Positions 1 through 12,767 are shown, counted from the first letter of the stretch. The stretch: DNA of 64,000 nt from Druceiella hillmani (GCA_039881145.1 JAYKKI010000138.1:1976001-2040000); one strand, 5' to 3'. Notes: generated from the sequence alone by a model not told the origin. Translations and numbers: made by a program.

Positions 1-1455
1 TTTCACAAAATTAAAAATTTAGGGGTAGTCAACTACCCTCTTCGAATGACTTGTTTTTAACGGCGACTTCCTCTCATGGATAAATTATATTGTTATAATA
101 TTTACAGATAATTCGTAAAATATATAACGAGTAGACCAGCTATGCACTAACTTTTATTCAACCAATGCAACTGTATTACCAGATAAACAGTACTATTGGA
201 GAAACTAATGTACAGACGGTGACATTTTTATCTCGGGCCACTATTAACTTTGATTAAAATTATGTCAGGATATAAAATATTTGTGTAAAATTCTTGTGAA
301 CACTTCTAATTTACAACGGTTTATTGTGGGATTCCTTTGTTGATAATTCCTTTCGACGCTTTCTCATTTATTTCATCCACTTTCCCCGTCCTTTTCATTT
401 TACCTTTGAAGTTCTCGTGTCTATTTTTTTTGGAATTTTAAAAGGACACATTCCGTGAATGATTATATTAGATAACATAAGACTTTTTCCACACGAAATT
501 GTTGGAAAGTACTAGAAGAATGTAATGGAAGTCGGCAATAAAGTTTTCTAGATTATCCTTGAATCGCAGTATCGATTCTTGGTGAAAGGATTGGTAATTA
601 AAACCTGATTACCTAACTGAAAACTATAGGTGCAAGTATTTGTTTACGAGAACATTGAGCATTACCCGGAAAAAAAAGAAAATTTTTTTATTTTTCCGAA
701 AACGAACGAGGTTTTATATAACCATCTTATGTGAATGAAGCAATTTTATCTATTTATGGCATTACTTTATCTCTCTTCAAATCTGATTAGGCTTAGGAAA
801 TAAAGTTCATATTTCAAAACCCTCATTTGTTTTCTTGGAAGTACCTAACGTATATTCTTGAAAATGTAGCAACATTGTTTAATTGTTTGAATCTATTTCA
901 AAACAAATTTATATCATTTCTAGACCACTTTTAAGTATTTGTTTTAATAATTTATTAGACATTTTCTTCGCATTCTTTTCTCCGAGCTTTATTTCTCACT
1001 ACATTCTTGATATTTCTTCCTTCTGTGTATATGTTTTTCCTGTATACATATATGTTACTCATTAACTGGTTCTCACCGCTGCATTAAAACTTGGTAGAAC
1101 GGACAATTTTTTATTCCTCAATCAAACGTTTTTCAATATTACTTGTATTAAGTAATATAATAATGCAGTTCCAGTTTCCAAGGTTAATGAATTTCCCTTA
1201 AAATTCTATTCAACCAGCAGTCTTGCCCTTTTACGATTATTTATTTCACCCTTTAATGTATCGGAAAATACTGTCTTGACCTTTTTAACTAAACAACCTT
1301 CAAAAAGTTCGTTTTCCGAAGGTTAAATACCGGTCCGCGTTCAGTATTCTGCTTTATTTATCTACAACTGATTACGAATACTCTATTTTAAGTGGTCTTA
1401 AAAATAACCGAAAAAATAAGCAAATCGATACAATTATCATAATTCGTGACAAAAT
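1..1455 (+). repeat. Left arm of large diverged inverted repeat
   Basis: This segment pairs, as reverse complement, with about 5705-7140. Landmarks seen by eye: the stretch around 57-75 (TTTTTAACGGCGACTT) matches the complement of 7077-7092. The block around 840-870 (TTTTCTTGGAAG..., then TATTCTTGAAAA) matches the complement of about 6315-6350. TTGCCCTTTTA...TTATTTCACCC near 1223-1251 matches the complement of about 5943-5971. The segment around 1318-1340 containing ACCGGTCCGC matches the complement near 5855-5870. The match fades near 1455. Divergence is substantial (many substitutions and indels), so the duplication is old. Homology reaches the first bases of the window, so the arm probably continues to the left. 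I see no protein-coding content in it. Confidence 0.85.
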
Positions 1456-1542
1456 GACAATCGAGTTGTAATTTTGTGTTTTTTTCATGCATCAATAGCA
1501 CGCACTCTCCATCATTATTTCGAACTTCCGACTATGATGAAA

Positions 1543-1746
1543 TGAAACTACGTGATGTAGTATTATTTCTACTATCTTTAATTTCTTTACCACGACCTAG
1601 GTTTCGTTGTATTACAACATCTTCAGGTGGGATATTAGCAAAGATCTTTGCTAATATCCCACCTGAAGATGTTGTAATACAACGAAACCTAGGTCGTGGT
1701 AAAGAAATTAAAGATAGTAGAAATAATACTACATCACGTAGTTTCA
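1543..1746. repeat. Perfect 204-bp palindrome with no spacer
   Basis: The left half (1543-1644) is the exact reverse complement of the right half (1645-1746). The centre is AAGATCTT at 1641-1648, and I found no mismatch. The symmetry breaks at 1542/1747, where one base differs; the corresponding base of the 3541-4286 copy would restore the pairing. The outer ends carry GAAACTACGTGATGTAGTAT, a motif seen again with one change at 2889-2908. An uninterrupted palindrome this long forms a hairpin or cruciform and is unstable, so it is either very young or an artefact of reads folding back. The open frames crossing it on both strands follow from the symmetry and are not evidence of a gene. Confidence 0.95.
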
Positions 1747-2471
1747 CTAATTGTGGATAATTATAAGGTTTATAATTGGTTTTTCCACCGGGCATATATA
1801 TTACTTAGTCCTCTATTACAGTTATGTCTTTTAATGACCAAACTCTCTATCGTATACTTAGAATGCATGTGTTTATTTTCTGCTACAATGGGTCTGGTTA
1901 TAGGTTTTATGTTAAATATATCGCTATTGTCCGTTTCATAATACCAAATGGCTCAGAATTAGAAACAAATAATTCTTTATGGCCTTAGTTAGATATCTTT
2001 TCCTGTAAGTTTACTCTTAACCGTTTCAGTGACTATTCTTTTGTATTCATCAGACAGGGTTTTTATTACAATATTGTCTAAACAATTTAACTGATGATAT
2101 TAAAAGTGTTGGTAGAGTTTATTCGATCCCATATTTCCTAACTTTTCTGTGTCATTTACAGTGCAGTCACCAGGTTTTATTATGCTTTTTACTACACGTA
2201 TTTCCTACATTTATCTAACACTAATTTTATGTTTAGGTCTTTGCAGAATCTTATGGCAGTTTTCATTCATTTCTCCCTAATGTCGCGGTATTTTGGTCTC
2301 GTTTTAAATATTTAAGATAGGAAGATGAAATTTTGTGCTATAAAAACGATTTTATACCGGTCTGAACTTTATGAGGGTCGGACGTCGCGAATTGCACATA
2401 AGCAAAGTAGATTCATGATGTTCAACCAGTAATATTGAAATTTTTCAGAGAAATTCAAATAATAAGCCCCA
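1726..2471 (-). pseudogene. Decayed LINE reverse-transcriptase fragment, copy 1
   Basis: Read on the minus strand, successive pieces in different frames resemble the C-terminal half of an R2/R4-group non-LTR retrotransposon reverse transcriptase. In order they are FCKDLNIKLVLDKC (compare the family's FS-DIGM-FGLDKC), DEYKRIVTETVKSKLTGK (compare KEYYRRVR-ILKTELNGKN), FGIMKRTIA (compare YSFGIIKWT) and NKHMHSKYTIESLVIKR followed by NRGLSNIY (compare HRMHHPKA-IERL-LPR and GGRGL-DIY). Stops and frameshifts separate the blocks, and the catalytic palm motif upstream is not recognisable, so this is a dead fragment. The whole segment is repeated at 3541-4286. On its low-coordinate side it merges into the right arm of the perfect palindrome. 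The family assignment is by eye from motif order; the duplication itself is certain. Confidence 0.6.
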
Positions 2472-2884
2472 CGTACTTTACTTTTTTTAAATATACTTTT
2501 TCAATAAATATAACATTTTACTTAATTATAATGTATTGCACATTATTGAATCAAACTTATCAATTCATCGCACTTGCTCAACCGCAAACTCACCTTAAAA
2601 ATTGATTCCCATGTTAATTTTTAACCTACCCTATCCATTCTTCTCTTCTATTGCCCTATCGTATCTCTCTTCCTTATAAATGGTAATATTGAAATTACTT
2701 GATCATATACTATAACAATTTGTTACATTTACAATTTTGAGAGAGACTTTTGAAGTACAATAATAAATTGGCACATCGCAGTAAGTCCACGCAATATTTG
2801 CATGTGTTTTGGAGTTCTACAATAAACACTATTATTATATTGAATATATTTGGCGTTAAGTTTGTAGAAATTCATTATTCACAA

Positions 2885-3200
2885 TTGATTGAAACTACGT
2901 GATATAGTATTTAATTGTGACTATTGTTATAAATGCAAAAGTGAGTTTTGCTGTCTATTAACCTGTTATTCTCAATCAACATATATGAAATATTTGTACA
3001 AAATGTAACACTCTTAAACAAATAACAAAATAGAGGTGTACTTGCTAATTACTCCCTATGCGCCCTTTACCTCGTCAACCATCACCTTGCATATAGTGGT
3101 TGTGCAATAAATTCACCTAATGTTCGTATGTGTACTTGAAAATCCATAATGCACACTAATATTATAAATGTAAAGATGAGTTTACCTGTCTGTCGAATGT
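2885..3200 (+). repeat. Two LEP1-like repeat ends in tandem
   Basis: Two related segments lie about 237 bp apart. One, near 2915-2965, contains TTATAAATGCAAAAGTGAG and then GCTGTCT. The other, near 3152-3195, contains ACTAATATTATAAATGTAAA, GATGAGTTTACC and TGTCTGTC. The ACTAATATTATAAA plus TGTCTGTC signature is typical of short repeats widespread in insect genomes, of which the LEP1 group is the best known. The segment starts with GAAACTACGTGATATAGTAT (2889-2908), a one-mismatch copy of the palindrome end. Boundaries are uncertain. Confidence 0.45.
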
Positions 3201-3446
3201 GTGTAAAGTCTTCTTTGCCATATTATTAAAAAAAATTTAATTGAACTCAAATTGCAGAGTGCGAATATAAGCGAATATTAGGTTGGGAATAAACGAATAT
3301 TATTCGCACTCAGCAAAGTATATAATTTTGATAACGTCATAATAAATTTTACATGGCGAATACTTCAAAATGGCGGATTATTTTTTATTCAGGACTTTTT
3401 TTAATGTGAATACAAAATGAAAATTATTGGTAAATATAATACATAC

Positions 3447-3448
<2 letters not shown>

Positions 3449-3542
<94 letters not shown>
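3449..3542. repeat. (AT)n microsatellite
   Basis: Nearly pure AT dinucleotide tract with two CAT interruptions, led in by ATACATACGTACATAT. It directly abuts the start of the second 746-bp LINE copy and replaces the palindrome arm found next to the first copy. Open frames translating as Tyr-Ile repeats here are meaningless. Confidence 0.97.
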
Positions 3543-3543
<1 letters not shown>

Positions 3544-4286
3544 CTACATCACGTAGTTTCATTAATTGTGGATAATTATAAGGTTTATAATTGGTTTTTC
3601 CACCGGGCATATATATTACTTAGTCCTCTATTACAGTTATGTCTTTTAATGACCAAACTCTCTATCGTATACTTAGAATGCATGTGTTTATTTTCTGCTA
3701 CAATGGGTCTGGTTATAGGTTTTATGTTAAATATATCGCTATTGTCCGTTTCATAATACCAAATGGCTCAGAATTAGAAACAAATAATTCTTTATGGCCT
3801 TAGTTAGATTTCTTTTCCTGTAAATTTACTCTTAACCGTTTCAGTGACTATTCTTTTGTATTCATCAGACAGGGTTTTTATTACAATATTGTCTAAACAA
3901 TTTAACTGATGATATTAAAAGTGTTGGTAGAGTTTAGTCGATCCCATATTTCCTAACTTTTCTGTGTCATTTACAGTGCAGTCACTAGGTTTTATTATGC
4001 TTTTTACTACACGTATTTCCTACATTTATCTAACACTAATTTTATGTTTAGGTCTTTGCAGAATCTTATGGCAGTTTTCATTCATTTCTCCCTAATGTCG
4101 CGGTATTTTGGTCTCGTTTTAAATATTTAAGATAGGAAGATGAAATTTTGTGCTATAAAAACGATTTTATACCGGTCTGAACTTTATGAGGGTCGGACGT
4201 CACGAATTGCACATAAGCAAAGTAGATTCATGATGTTCAACCAGTAATATTGAAATTTTTCAGAGAAATTCAAATAATAAGCCCCA
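3541..4286 (-). pseudogene. Decayed LINE reverse-transcriptase fragment, copy 2
   Basis: This is a direct copy of 1726-2471 with the same length (746 bp). By eye I count six single-base differences, corresponding to positions 1747, 1995, 2009, 2122, 2171 and 2387 of the first copy. It shares that copy's stops and frameshifts, so the LINE was already dead when the segment was duplicated. The copy contains only the last 21 bp of the palindrome arm before giving way to (AT)n. It is bounded on both sides by microsatellites with the same lead-in, ATACATACGTACATAT. The reverse-transcriptase motif order is as in copy 1. It cannot encode a working enzyme. Confidence 0.6.
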
Positions 4287-4302
4287 AATAGAATACATAC
4301 GT

Positions 4303-5704
<1,402 letters not shown>

Positions 5705-7140
5705 TAGATGATTCGAAACTACGCTATTTCGTCATGAAATTGTGATAATTATGTCGATTTTGGCTTACTTTTTGGCTGCTTGTTTTTCAGACCACGCACG
5801 ATAAAGTTTTTGTAATTATTTCAGCATAAATAAAACATGATTCAAATAATGGAAGCGGACCGGCATTTAATCTTAGAGAAACAAATTTTCGAAGAGTTAT
5901 TTTGGTTAAAAAGATGATCAGAGCAATTTTCTGTAACTTAAAGGGTGAAATAAACGATTCTAAAAGGGCAATTCTGTTAATGAGTAGCATTTTAAAGGAA
6001 ATTCTTTTACAGTGTAAATTTTAATTGAACTAGTTAGTAACAAAAATATTAAAAAATATTTAACTCAGCAATTAAAAAATGTTCATTTCATCAAGTTTTG
6101 GAAACGTAGTTAATGAGTAACCTATATGTATAGAGGAAGAACCTATATAAAGGAAGAAGAAATATCAAGAATCTAGTAAGAAATGAAGCTTGGAGAAAAT
6201 AATGCGAATAAAAAGTTTGATAAATAATGAAAACAAATATTAAAAGTGGTCTGGAAAGTATGGAAAATTTGTTTGGAATAGATCCAAACGATTAAAAATA
6301 TATTGCTTCGTTTTCAAGAATATGCGTTAATAACTTCCAAGAAAACAAATAAGATTTTTGGAATAAGACGAATTATTTCCTAAGCCTAGTCAGATTCGGT
6401 GCTAGATAGAATAATGCCATAAATAGATAAAGTAGCATGTAATAAGTCGTATGTTTACGGAAAAATAAATACATTTTCTCTCTTTTTCCGAGTAATGCTC
6501 CATTTTCTCATAACGAAAAATATTAACACACATATTTTTCGTAAGGTAATCAAGTTTTACTTACCAAACTTTTCAATGAAAATGGATATACTGCATTTCA
6601 AGAATAATCTAGATAACTTTATTGCCGGCATCCACTAAAATGCTTTTAGTGTTTTCTAATAATTTTTTTCTCTCTAATATTCTTTCAGGGAACGTACCCT
6701 TTTAAAATTCTAAATAAATAAACACGAAAGCCTTAAAAGTAAAATGAAAAGGACGGCGAAAATGAATGAAAGTATTAAGAGAGTATCGAAAGGAATTATT
6801 AATAAAAGAGTCCAACAATAAACTGTTGAAGATCAGAAATATTCGTTCATCGGAGTTTTACACTAATCTTTTATATTCTGACATAATATATAATCAAAGT
6901 TTAATAGTGGCTCGAGATAAAAATTCTACTTATGTACATTTATTTCGTAAATAATATTCCTTATCTGGTAATAGATTTGCTTTTGTGAAATAAAAGTTGG
7001 AGCATAGCTGGTCTACTCGTTAAATATTCTTTGAAATATCTTCAAGTATTATATCGAGGGATTTATCAGTCTGAGAAAGTCGCCGTTAAAAATCAGTAAT
7101 TGAAAAACGAAAGTTGACTATTTCTAAGTTGAAAATAAAT
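5705..7140 (-). repeat. Right arm of large diverged inverted repeat
   Basis: Reverse-complement partner of 1-1455. The outer part (about 6960-7100) contains GCATAGCTGGTCTACTCGT, matching the complement of ACGAGTAGACCAGCTATGC at 127-145. The inner part (5716-5800) matches the complement of about 1393-1455. Indels make the two arms slightly different in length. The arm ends inside the window near 7140, where the corresponding left arm reaches the window edge, so the true outer boundary is not established. Small open frames in it (5787-5990 and 6766-6954) show no family resemblance and are not conserved as frames in the other arm. Confidence 0.85.
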
Positions 7141-7727
7141 TAAAACATGTGCTGAGAAAAAAATATAAATTTATAAATAACTAAAGTCAACTAAATTTAA
7201 AGGGAATGGTAGGAATAAGCCTCTCATTCGTTCTCGTTCAATACAGTGAATATTCCTAAAAATGAGGTCAAAACCCAGTGCTGCCATCCTTGTTTAAACT
7301 ATTAGTTTAAACTTCTACAACTTGTTTCAATTTTAAGGTTTATTCAACATTTTCCCCCTCTCCTTCAGCTCGTCATCACTTCAAACTATTCACTGCACGA
7401 CGTTCCGTATACTCGAATCTGCTGCTATTCGTGAAATATACCAATGCATAAGTCGCATCCGTTTCGTCCCGCATAACGTTTAATTAATTCCATGTCTTCT
7501 TACAAGTTAAATTTCTACACAGAAATTTCAATTAAAATAAATAAATAAATAAAAATAATAAAAGTCTTGTCTATCTAAGAGTGACGAAATTAAACTTATT
7601 GTCATATACGAAAAGAGAACTTAAACTATGTGTTAATAATAAATATTTAAATTATCGACAATATCATGAAACGTAAGTTCAAAAGCAAAACATATCAATT
7701 ATCGATATCTTATATTATGAAACATCA
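7141..7727. other. No feature seen
   Basis: AT-rich DNA outside the inverted repeat. A slightly more GC-rich patch at 7370-7480 is open for 32 codons on the minus strand (starts MRDETDATYALV) but has no clear splice sites and no recognisable family. Confidence 0.4.
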
Positions 7728-7822
7728 ATGCACGTGACCACCGTCGAACTGGCCAACTTCGATCATTTGTTTCGAGGGCTTTTGCTTCCAGCTGATGAAC
7801 TAAATTGCCCTTTTTCTGAATT
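7728..7822 (+). CDS. Possible first coding exon (unidentified)
   Basis: An ATG at 7728 opens 31 codons (MHVTTVELANFDHLF...) that end at a strong splice-donor match, TT|GTGAGT at 7822/7823, leaving phase 2. The stretch is visibly richer in G and C than its flanks. The residues look like an ordinary globular protein with a hydrophobic segment near the middle, but I recognise no family. No partner exon can be placed downstream, and the frame is also open upstream of the ATG, so it could be an internal exon or no exon. The complementary strand is also open here (LTIQKKGNLVHQLEAK...), preceded by an AG acceptor-like site, so the orientation is not secure. Confidence 0.25.
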
Positions 7823-7828
7823 GTGAGT

Positions 7829-8611
7829 TTTTATTTGATTTATGTCACCTGTTTACGAGCTTTCCTGAATACAATGACGCATTGAATTTATTTGATTTTC
7901 GGCTGAAAGACAATTTTGTCGAATATTGCAGAAACTGATGTGCATATGTTATGTTTAGTGCACAAACATATACACGGTAATTGAAATATTGTTTTGTTAT
8001 TTCAAAATATTTATTGGTAATTATCTAATTATAAGAATACCAGTGCTTTTTTTTTTTAAATCAAACGTTCGTTGTTCGAGTGAGTTCTAATTAAATAAAT
8101 TATCATAATATTCTGTGACGATAACGTCTGGAAGCAAGTATATTTTTATATATTTAACTTTCATCAAAAAAATAATACTGGTACGCGGTAGTCCGCTACC
8201 AAACTCCGAGCTGTATTGTAAGATACTTCACCTTTTATCCGAAGCACTTTGCAGTTATTTTGTGTCCCATATATCTCACCTCGAATGCAGGGAAAAATAA
8301 TTCCAGGAACTGCAACGATAGTCTTTTATCTTTAGTACTTTCTGCGATATTTATTACAAAATATCATAAATTTCGTAGCTTCTTCATTCACTTGATATTA
8401 AGACACTCATTGATAAATCGTCAAAATCTAAGGGTTATTTCGAGAAGAAATAGAACGTTACATTATGTTACACATGTAGTATTTAAAACACCAATGAAGG
8501 GATAATTGCGAGAACTAATAATTATTAGATAAAAGAAGAATAATTTTTTTCTTATTTTATCGATGTACATGTCTGATAGTTATACGTGTATTGGAAGAAA
8601 TAAGAATTATA
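7829..8611. other. No feature seen
   Basis: AT-rich DNA with two overlapping open frames of 61 and 81 codons (8115-8300 and 8260-8505) that show no domain, no splice context and no composition shift. I treat both as chance. Confidence 0.4.
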
Positions 8612-8730
8612 CCTTTTTGTGGCCGTTGATTCACACAATGATATATCAGAACTTTTTATGGCTGTAGATTCACACAATGCTTGTCACTATATAAAAGTAT
8701 TGTTTTATGTCGCTATATAAAAGTGATTTC
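8612..8730 (+). repeat. Short tandem duplication carrying two TATA-like boxes
   Basis: The segment CTTTTTGTGGCCGTTGATTC (8612 on) recurs about 40 bp later as CTTTTTATGGCTGTAGATTC, each followed by ACACAATG. Immediately downstream a second short duplication gives TATATAAAAG twice, at 8688-8697 and 8714-8723. These match the TATA-box consensus well, but no gene follows within the next kilobase that I can identify, so promoter function is speculative. Confidence 0.5.
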
Positions 8731-10597
8731 TTCACCTTAAGCTTCTTGTTATTTGTGACATTTAAAAACTTCGATAAAAATTTGATTTGAAAAACTAACA
8801 TTTCGGATACGAACAACGAATTTAGTTTGAAAGGAGTTGGAGAACTAAAAATATTATGTTGTTTAGTTTGGAATAAGTAGAAAACTATTTTGATTCCATT
8901 GATGATATTTTTACCTTTATGGAATCAATTGGTTCATTTTTATACCATGATAGAAGGTATATACGGTGAAAAATACAATTCTACTATGATAGTACCATAC
9001 CATTGATGAAAACTTTGCAAGCAAGCTTTAGAAAGATAGTCATCGATATTCGTTAGTTCTGAACGAATCGGCCAAGTGGATGCTGAATAGAATCATATTA
9101 TGTTCTGTTGCAATCGGTCTCGGGCATTAATTATGGTCACGCAATATTCAAATTATTTGACGTGTGAATATGCATATTTTAGAAAAAAAACCGTGATTTG
9201 ACGAAACGAGATTTGAGTTTAAGCTACTGTTTTATGTGTAGTATGTTTAAAGACTAATAACCTGGTTTGGAAAAGGGAAGCTTATTTTGTTAAAAGACTT
9301 TTGGAGCTGTAATTACAATGTACACGAGCTGAAGATATAAGTAGGAAATTATATATTGAGGCAAAGAAAATGAGACTATTTCTGCTGTTAATTAATTATG
9401 TTTTAAAACGTATAAAAATATTATTTATAAATTGTAAATGCTAAAAATCTGTTCCAACTTACTCATAGGAAATTTGCATTTTGTATGGCGGTGCATGTCC
9501 TCACCTCTGTAAATCAATTCGGCTTTTGCATGAAATTGCGTACAAGTGTAGCATTTTGTACAATTTTAGATGACGCATACTTCAGCGGGCGAACGCATGT
9601 TAACGAAGAATTTGGCATCTATTGCGCCGGATAAATGCTTCTTAACCGTTTGGATAACTATTTGGATACCCACCAACGAAATGAGGTCGGATATTGAATA
9701 CTATTCGATATCCGACGTCATTTCTGATCAAGAAAATGTTCTCCAACATCCCTATTCTTCTGCAGCCCATAGCGTGCTTACGCAGTTTATCAAATTTTGC
9801 TGAAACTAAAAGCACGCGTTTGAATGCTTTTGTAGCTGAACGTAATTGATTTACGTAAGTGCGGCTAAAATCATCCTGTAAATTATGAATTGATGCCGAC
9901 TAATATGATTTGCCCATAATTTTTCATTAAGTCATTTCTTTTTTAACATAGAACAATGTCGAGCTATTTACGAAAGTAAGTGTAATAGCAAGTTATCTTA
10001 TTTGAATCCGATAATTGTCGTCAGTTTAAACGCATTTCTTTATAAAAATATTTTCCAAAATTCAATTGAGTATCCCATGGCCTTTGGAATTATTTCGTTG
10101 CATATTGCTTTGAGGTACATAATAATTTTATATTTTCAGATTTAGAATACCCTAATATTCTTGAAATAGGATTTATTAAAATGAAATCTGTGATCTAAAA
10201 AATTTGGAAAATACTTATTTGATTGGAACCTTATAAATATCTGGAAATTTTGTTAATATATAAATGGTATCTACTAGTTAAATCGATAAAGAAATTTTGA
10301 AAATCTAACCAAAAATTATATTTTTCGTACACTCAAAAGTTGATTGTAGGCTGCGAGCTTTTCACATATCACATTGGAAAAATAACTGTCGCGTTGTTGT
10401 TGCTATTACCACCTTGTTTGACAGTTTATATGCTGGAGGTTAAATATTTGTTGCGTGATCGGTAAAACACCGTTCTTTGTGTTTTGTTGTAGCTCGCGAT
10501 TTTATATGTGTAAGAAATTAATATTGCTTGATTGCGGACTTATTGCTACGAGAGCAGAGATTGCTACAAATTACAACCAAACTTAATCGCAATACAG
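8731..10597. other. Mostly featureless; one hairpin and one GC-richer frame
   Basis: Most of this stretch is AT-rich without signal. A GC-richer patch at 9570-9803 is open for 77 codons (begins MTHTSAGERML). An AG acceptor-like site (TTTTGTACAATTTTAG) sits just before its ATG, but the residues match no family I know. Inside it lies a hairpin at 9686-9716, with arms GTCGGATATTGAATA and TATTCGATATCCGAC, one mismatch and a 1-base loop. The last 90 bp or so probably belong to the SINE body described next. Confidence 0.35.
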
Positions 10598-10700
10598 CCC
10601 CGCTCGACGAGCGGCCGGGAATCGAACCTGGGTCTCCACGGTGTGTCACGCCGTCAAAGGCCGTATGCCTTGTGATCTACCTAACACACCACGGCAACGA
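10510..10700 (-). mobile_element. tRNA-derived SINE, family 1, minus strand
   Basis: On the minus strand the segment 10695-10598 reads as a degenerate tRNA. It has a polymerase III B box GGTTCGATTCC (complement of 10618-10628) followed by CGGCCGCTCGTCGAGC, and upstream a plausible A-box region GTGTGTTAGGTAGATCAC. The same head, with an identical CGATTCCCGGCCGCTC, occurs on the plus strand at 40320-40410, so this is a repeat family and not a tRNA gene. The body runs to about 10510 and differs from that of the second copy. The 3' end and target-site duplication are not clear. The 74-codon frame across it is a shadow. Confidence 0.75.
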
Positions 10701-12627
10701 CATTTTACATGCCACACACGACAATTTATATACCAAGAAAAACCTACGATAAGAAAGGTTAATTTAAACTTAATTTTTGCGGCATGAACTTCATAAGAAC
10801 GATTTAATAAAATCACATTAACTTTCTCAACTTAAAACTATGATTGTTAGAGAATTTAAATTCAATGTGTTTACAAAGTTTGACAAACTAAAACTTGTTT
10901 AATTATGCGGGTTATGTTTTAATTTAAGAAATATCGAATTTTTTTGGAGTGTTAACTGTCAATATTTTTTACAGAATACTGTCAATATTCTTTTATTGCT
11001 TATGTATTTTAACAGCTTAGTCGAATTTTATCACTTGCTAAAACGGATCTTGTTAAGGTAGGAACAAATTTCAATTGGAAATATATTTTTGGAAAAGCAC
11101 TTTCCATTTCCGTGTCCATATTTGTAAAAAACAAAAAAGTTGATAGTATTTTAACTGGTTATTTTATTATTAAACAGTAGGTATTTGAAATATATATCAA
11201 TTTGGTAATTTAATGGGAATTGGCGTACATAAAAAAAATTAAGTTATTATAAATATATTGTTCATGCTTTCCTTCACGATTTGCTTGTAAATTATTCTTT
11301 TTTAATAACGATGACGATAATATTTAAAATATACGCTATTTTTATTTTTTTCTACTTTCATTGACTGTTTCAGTGATGCGATAATTCAGTGGTTTGATGT
11401 TATGTCAATCGATCATATTTAATATAGTTTAAATGTAAAATCCATATATTTATCTGTGTAACCCATTGTTGTATATTTTATACTTTATGAACATTTTGTA
11501 TCAATCTTCAAATTAGGCTTCGGTCTTTTGGGAAAATTCGAGAAAAGAATATTTACGCTGTTTAGTTTTGCTGTAAAATATGACATTAAAATGTTTATTA
11601 CCGTCCAGTACTAAGCCAACATAGAATATTTTAAATTCACATTAAAAAAGCAAATAGATCTTTCTACAGCTGTTACTAGCAAAAATGAAAAACTTGAAAA
11701 ATTTAAGACATATATCCATATATTACTGGCTCTAATTAATTTAACATATTTTTGCTAAACAAGTATCAAAATGATATTATAAATTTAAAGTGTCCAATAT
11801 TTGCGATCGTCAATCTGTTAAAACCTATGTGATATTATTGACTCATAAGAATAATCCATAAATATATTGCTATATTTCAAATTTAAACCGTCAAGTTTTT
11901 TTCAATTTATATTATGATAAGTTATAAGATAAACAACACATGACACGAATGAGACTTGCAATTATTCATAACCGTTGTCATAAAACTGTCATGTTTCATA
12001 CAGGACATTTTAATGAAAAATAAAGCCATCTCAGAAAAATTGCGATGATGATCTGGGAGAGCTTCTAGAAAAACAGCGGCGTTCCGCTAAACAATTTTCT
12101 CCACCATCATGAGCAGTCGATAAATTTATGCTTTAGCCGTCGTATAATACTTTCTCATTATGGAGGCATATAAATCTGTGAAAAGGTAGATAAGTTAATG
12201 TAAAAATAAAACTAAGAGTTAAAACTCTGGGGCAAAGCGTACCTAAAATATCATATAACTTTGAGCTTTCCACTGCTGGTGTAAAAAAATGGAGGTGCTT
12301 TGCGCGATGTAAATTCTGAAGGCATTATATTAAAATAAATCGGTAATTTGTTTATGTGTTTATTTTTTAACGTTTTTTGACTTACGTTTCAATTTTCTTC
12401 ATTTATTTTAGATACATCTTTTTAAATTGTATGCTTTGAGTTATTGCAGTCTGTATTAACAACGTTCCCATACTAATAATATTAGGACGAGCAAAGTGAG
12501 TCTTGGTACTTGACACATTTTACTTTCACACTTTATAAAAATATTATTTGCTATCTAGGCTTGAAATTAAAAATAGTTATATAGGTATTAAGGATGAAAG
12601 CTAGGTATGTCATACATAAAATATTAT
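10701..12627. other. No feature seen
   Basis: About 1.9 kb of AT-rich DNA without convincing open frames. Near 12474 there is ACTAATAATATTAGGACGAG, which weakly resembles the LEP1-like ends at 2.9-3.2 kb. Confidence 0.4.
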
Positions 12628-12652
12628 ACACACACACACACATACACAGACA

Positions 12653-12685
<33 letters not shown>

Positions 12686-12698
12686 GCGCGCGCGCTCG

Positions 12699-12764
<66 letters not shown>
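12628..12764. repeat. Compound (CA)n-(CG)n-(TA)n microsatellite
   Basis: CA repeats from 12628 are interrupted by CGCGCG blocks, and a pure TA tract follows from about 12723 to 12764. Translations as His-Thr and Tyr-Ile repeats are meaningless. Confidence 0.97.

Positions 12765-12767
<3 letters not shown>

Noticed and set aside
1476..1795. Overlapping 87- and 94-codon frames on opposite strands
   Set aside because: They exist because a perfect palindrome makes both strands read alike. The composition does not match a known protein and the frames end at the palindrome flanks.
3401..3756. Tyr-Ile repeat frames, also at 12594-12819, 33784-34035, 35824-36248 and 42886-43116
   Set aside because: Translations of dinucleotide microsatellites.
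9570..9803. 77-codon frame with ATG right after an acceptor-like AG
   Set aside because: No donor or partner, no recognisable family, and the frame includes a hairpin. Alternative frames are equally open at the start.
10598..10695. Possible tRNA gene on the minus strand
   Set aside because: The B box and cloverleaf-like layout are those of a degenerate SINE head. The same head recurs at 40.3 kb attached to a SINE body, and the acceptor stem does not pair.
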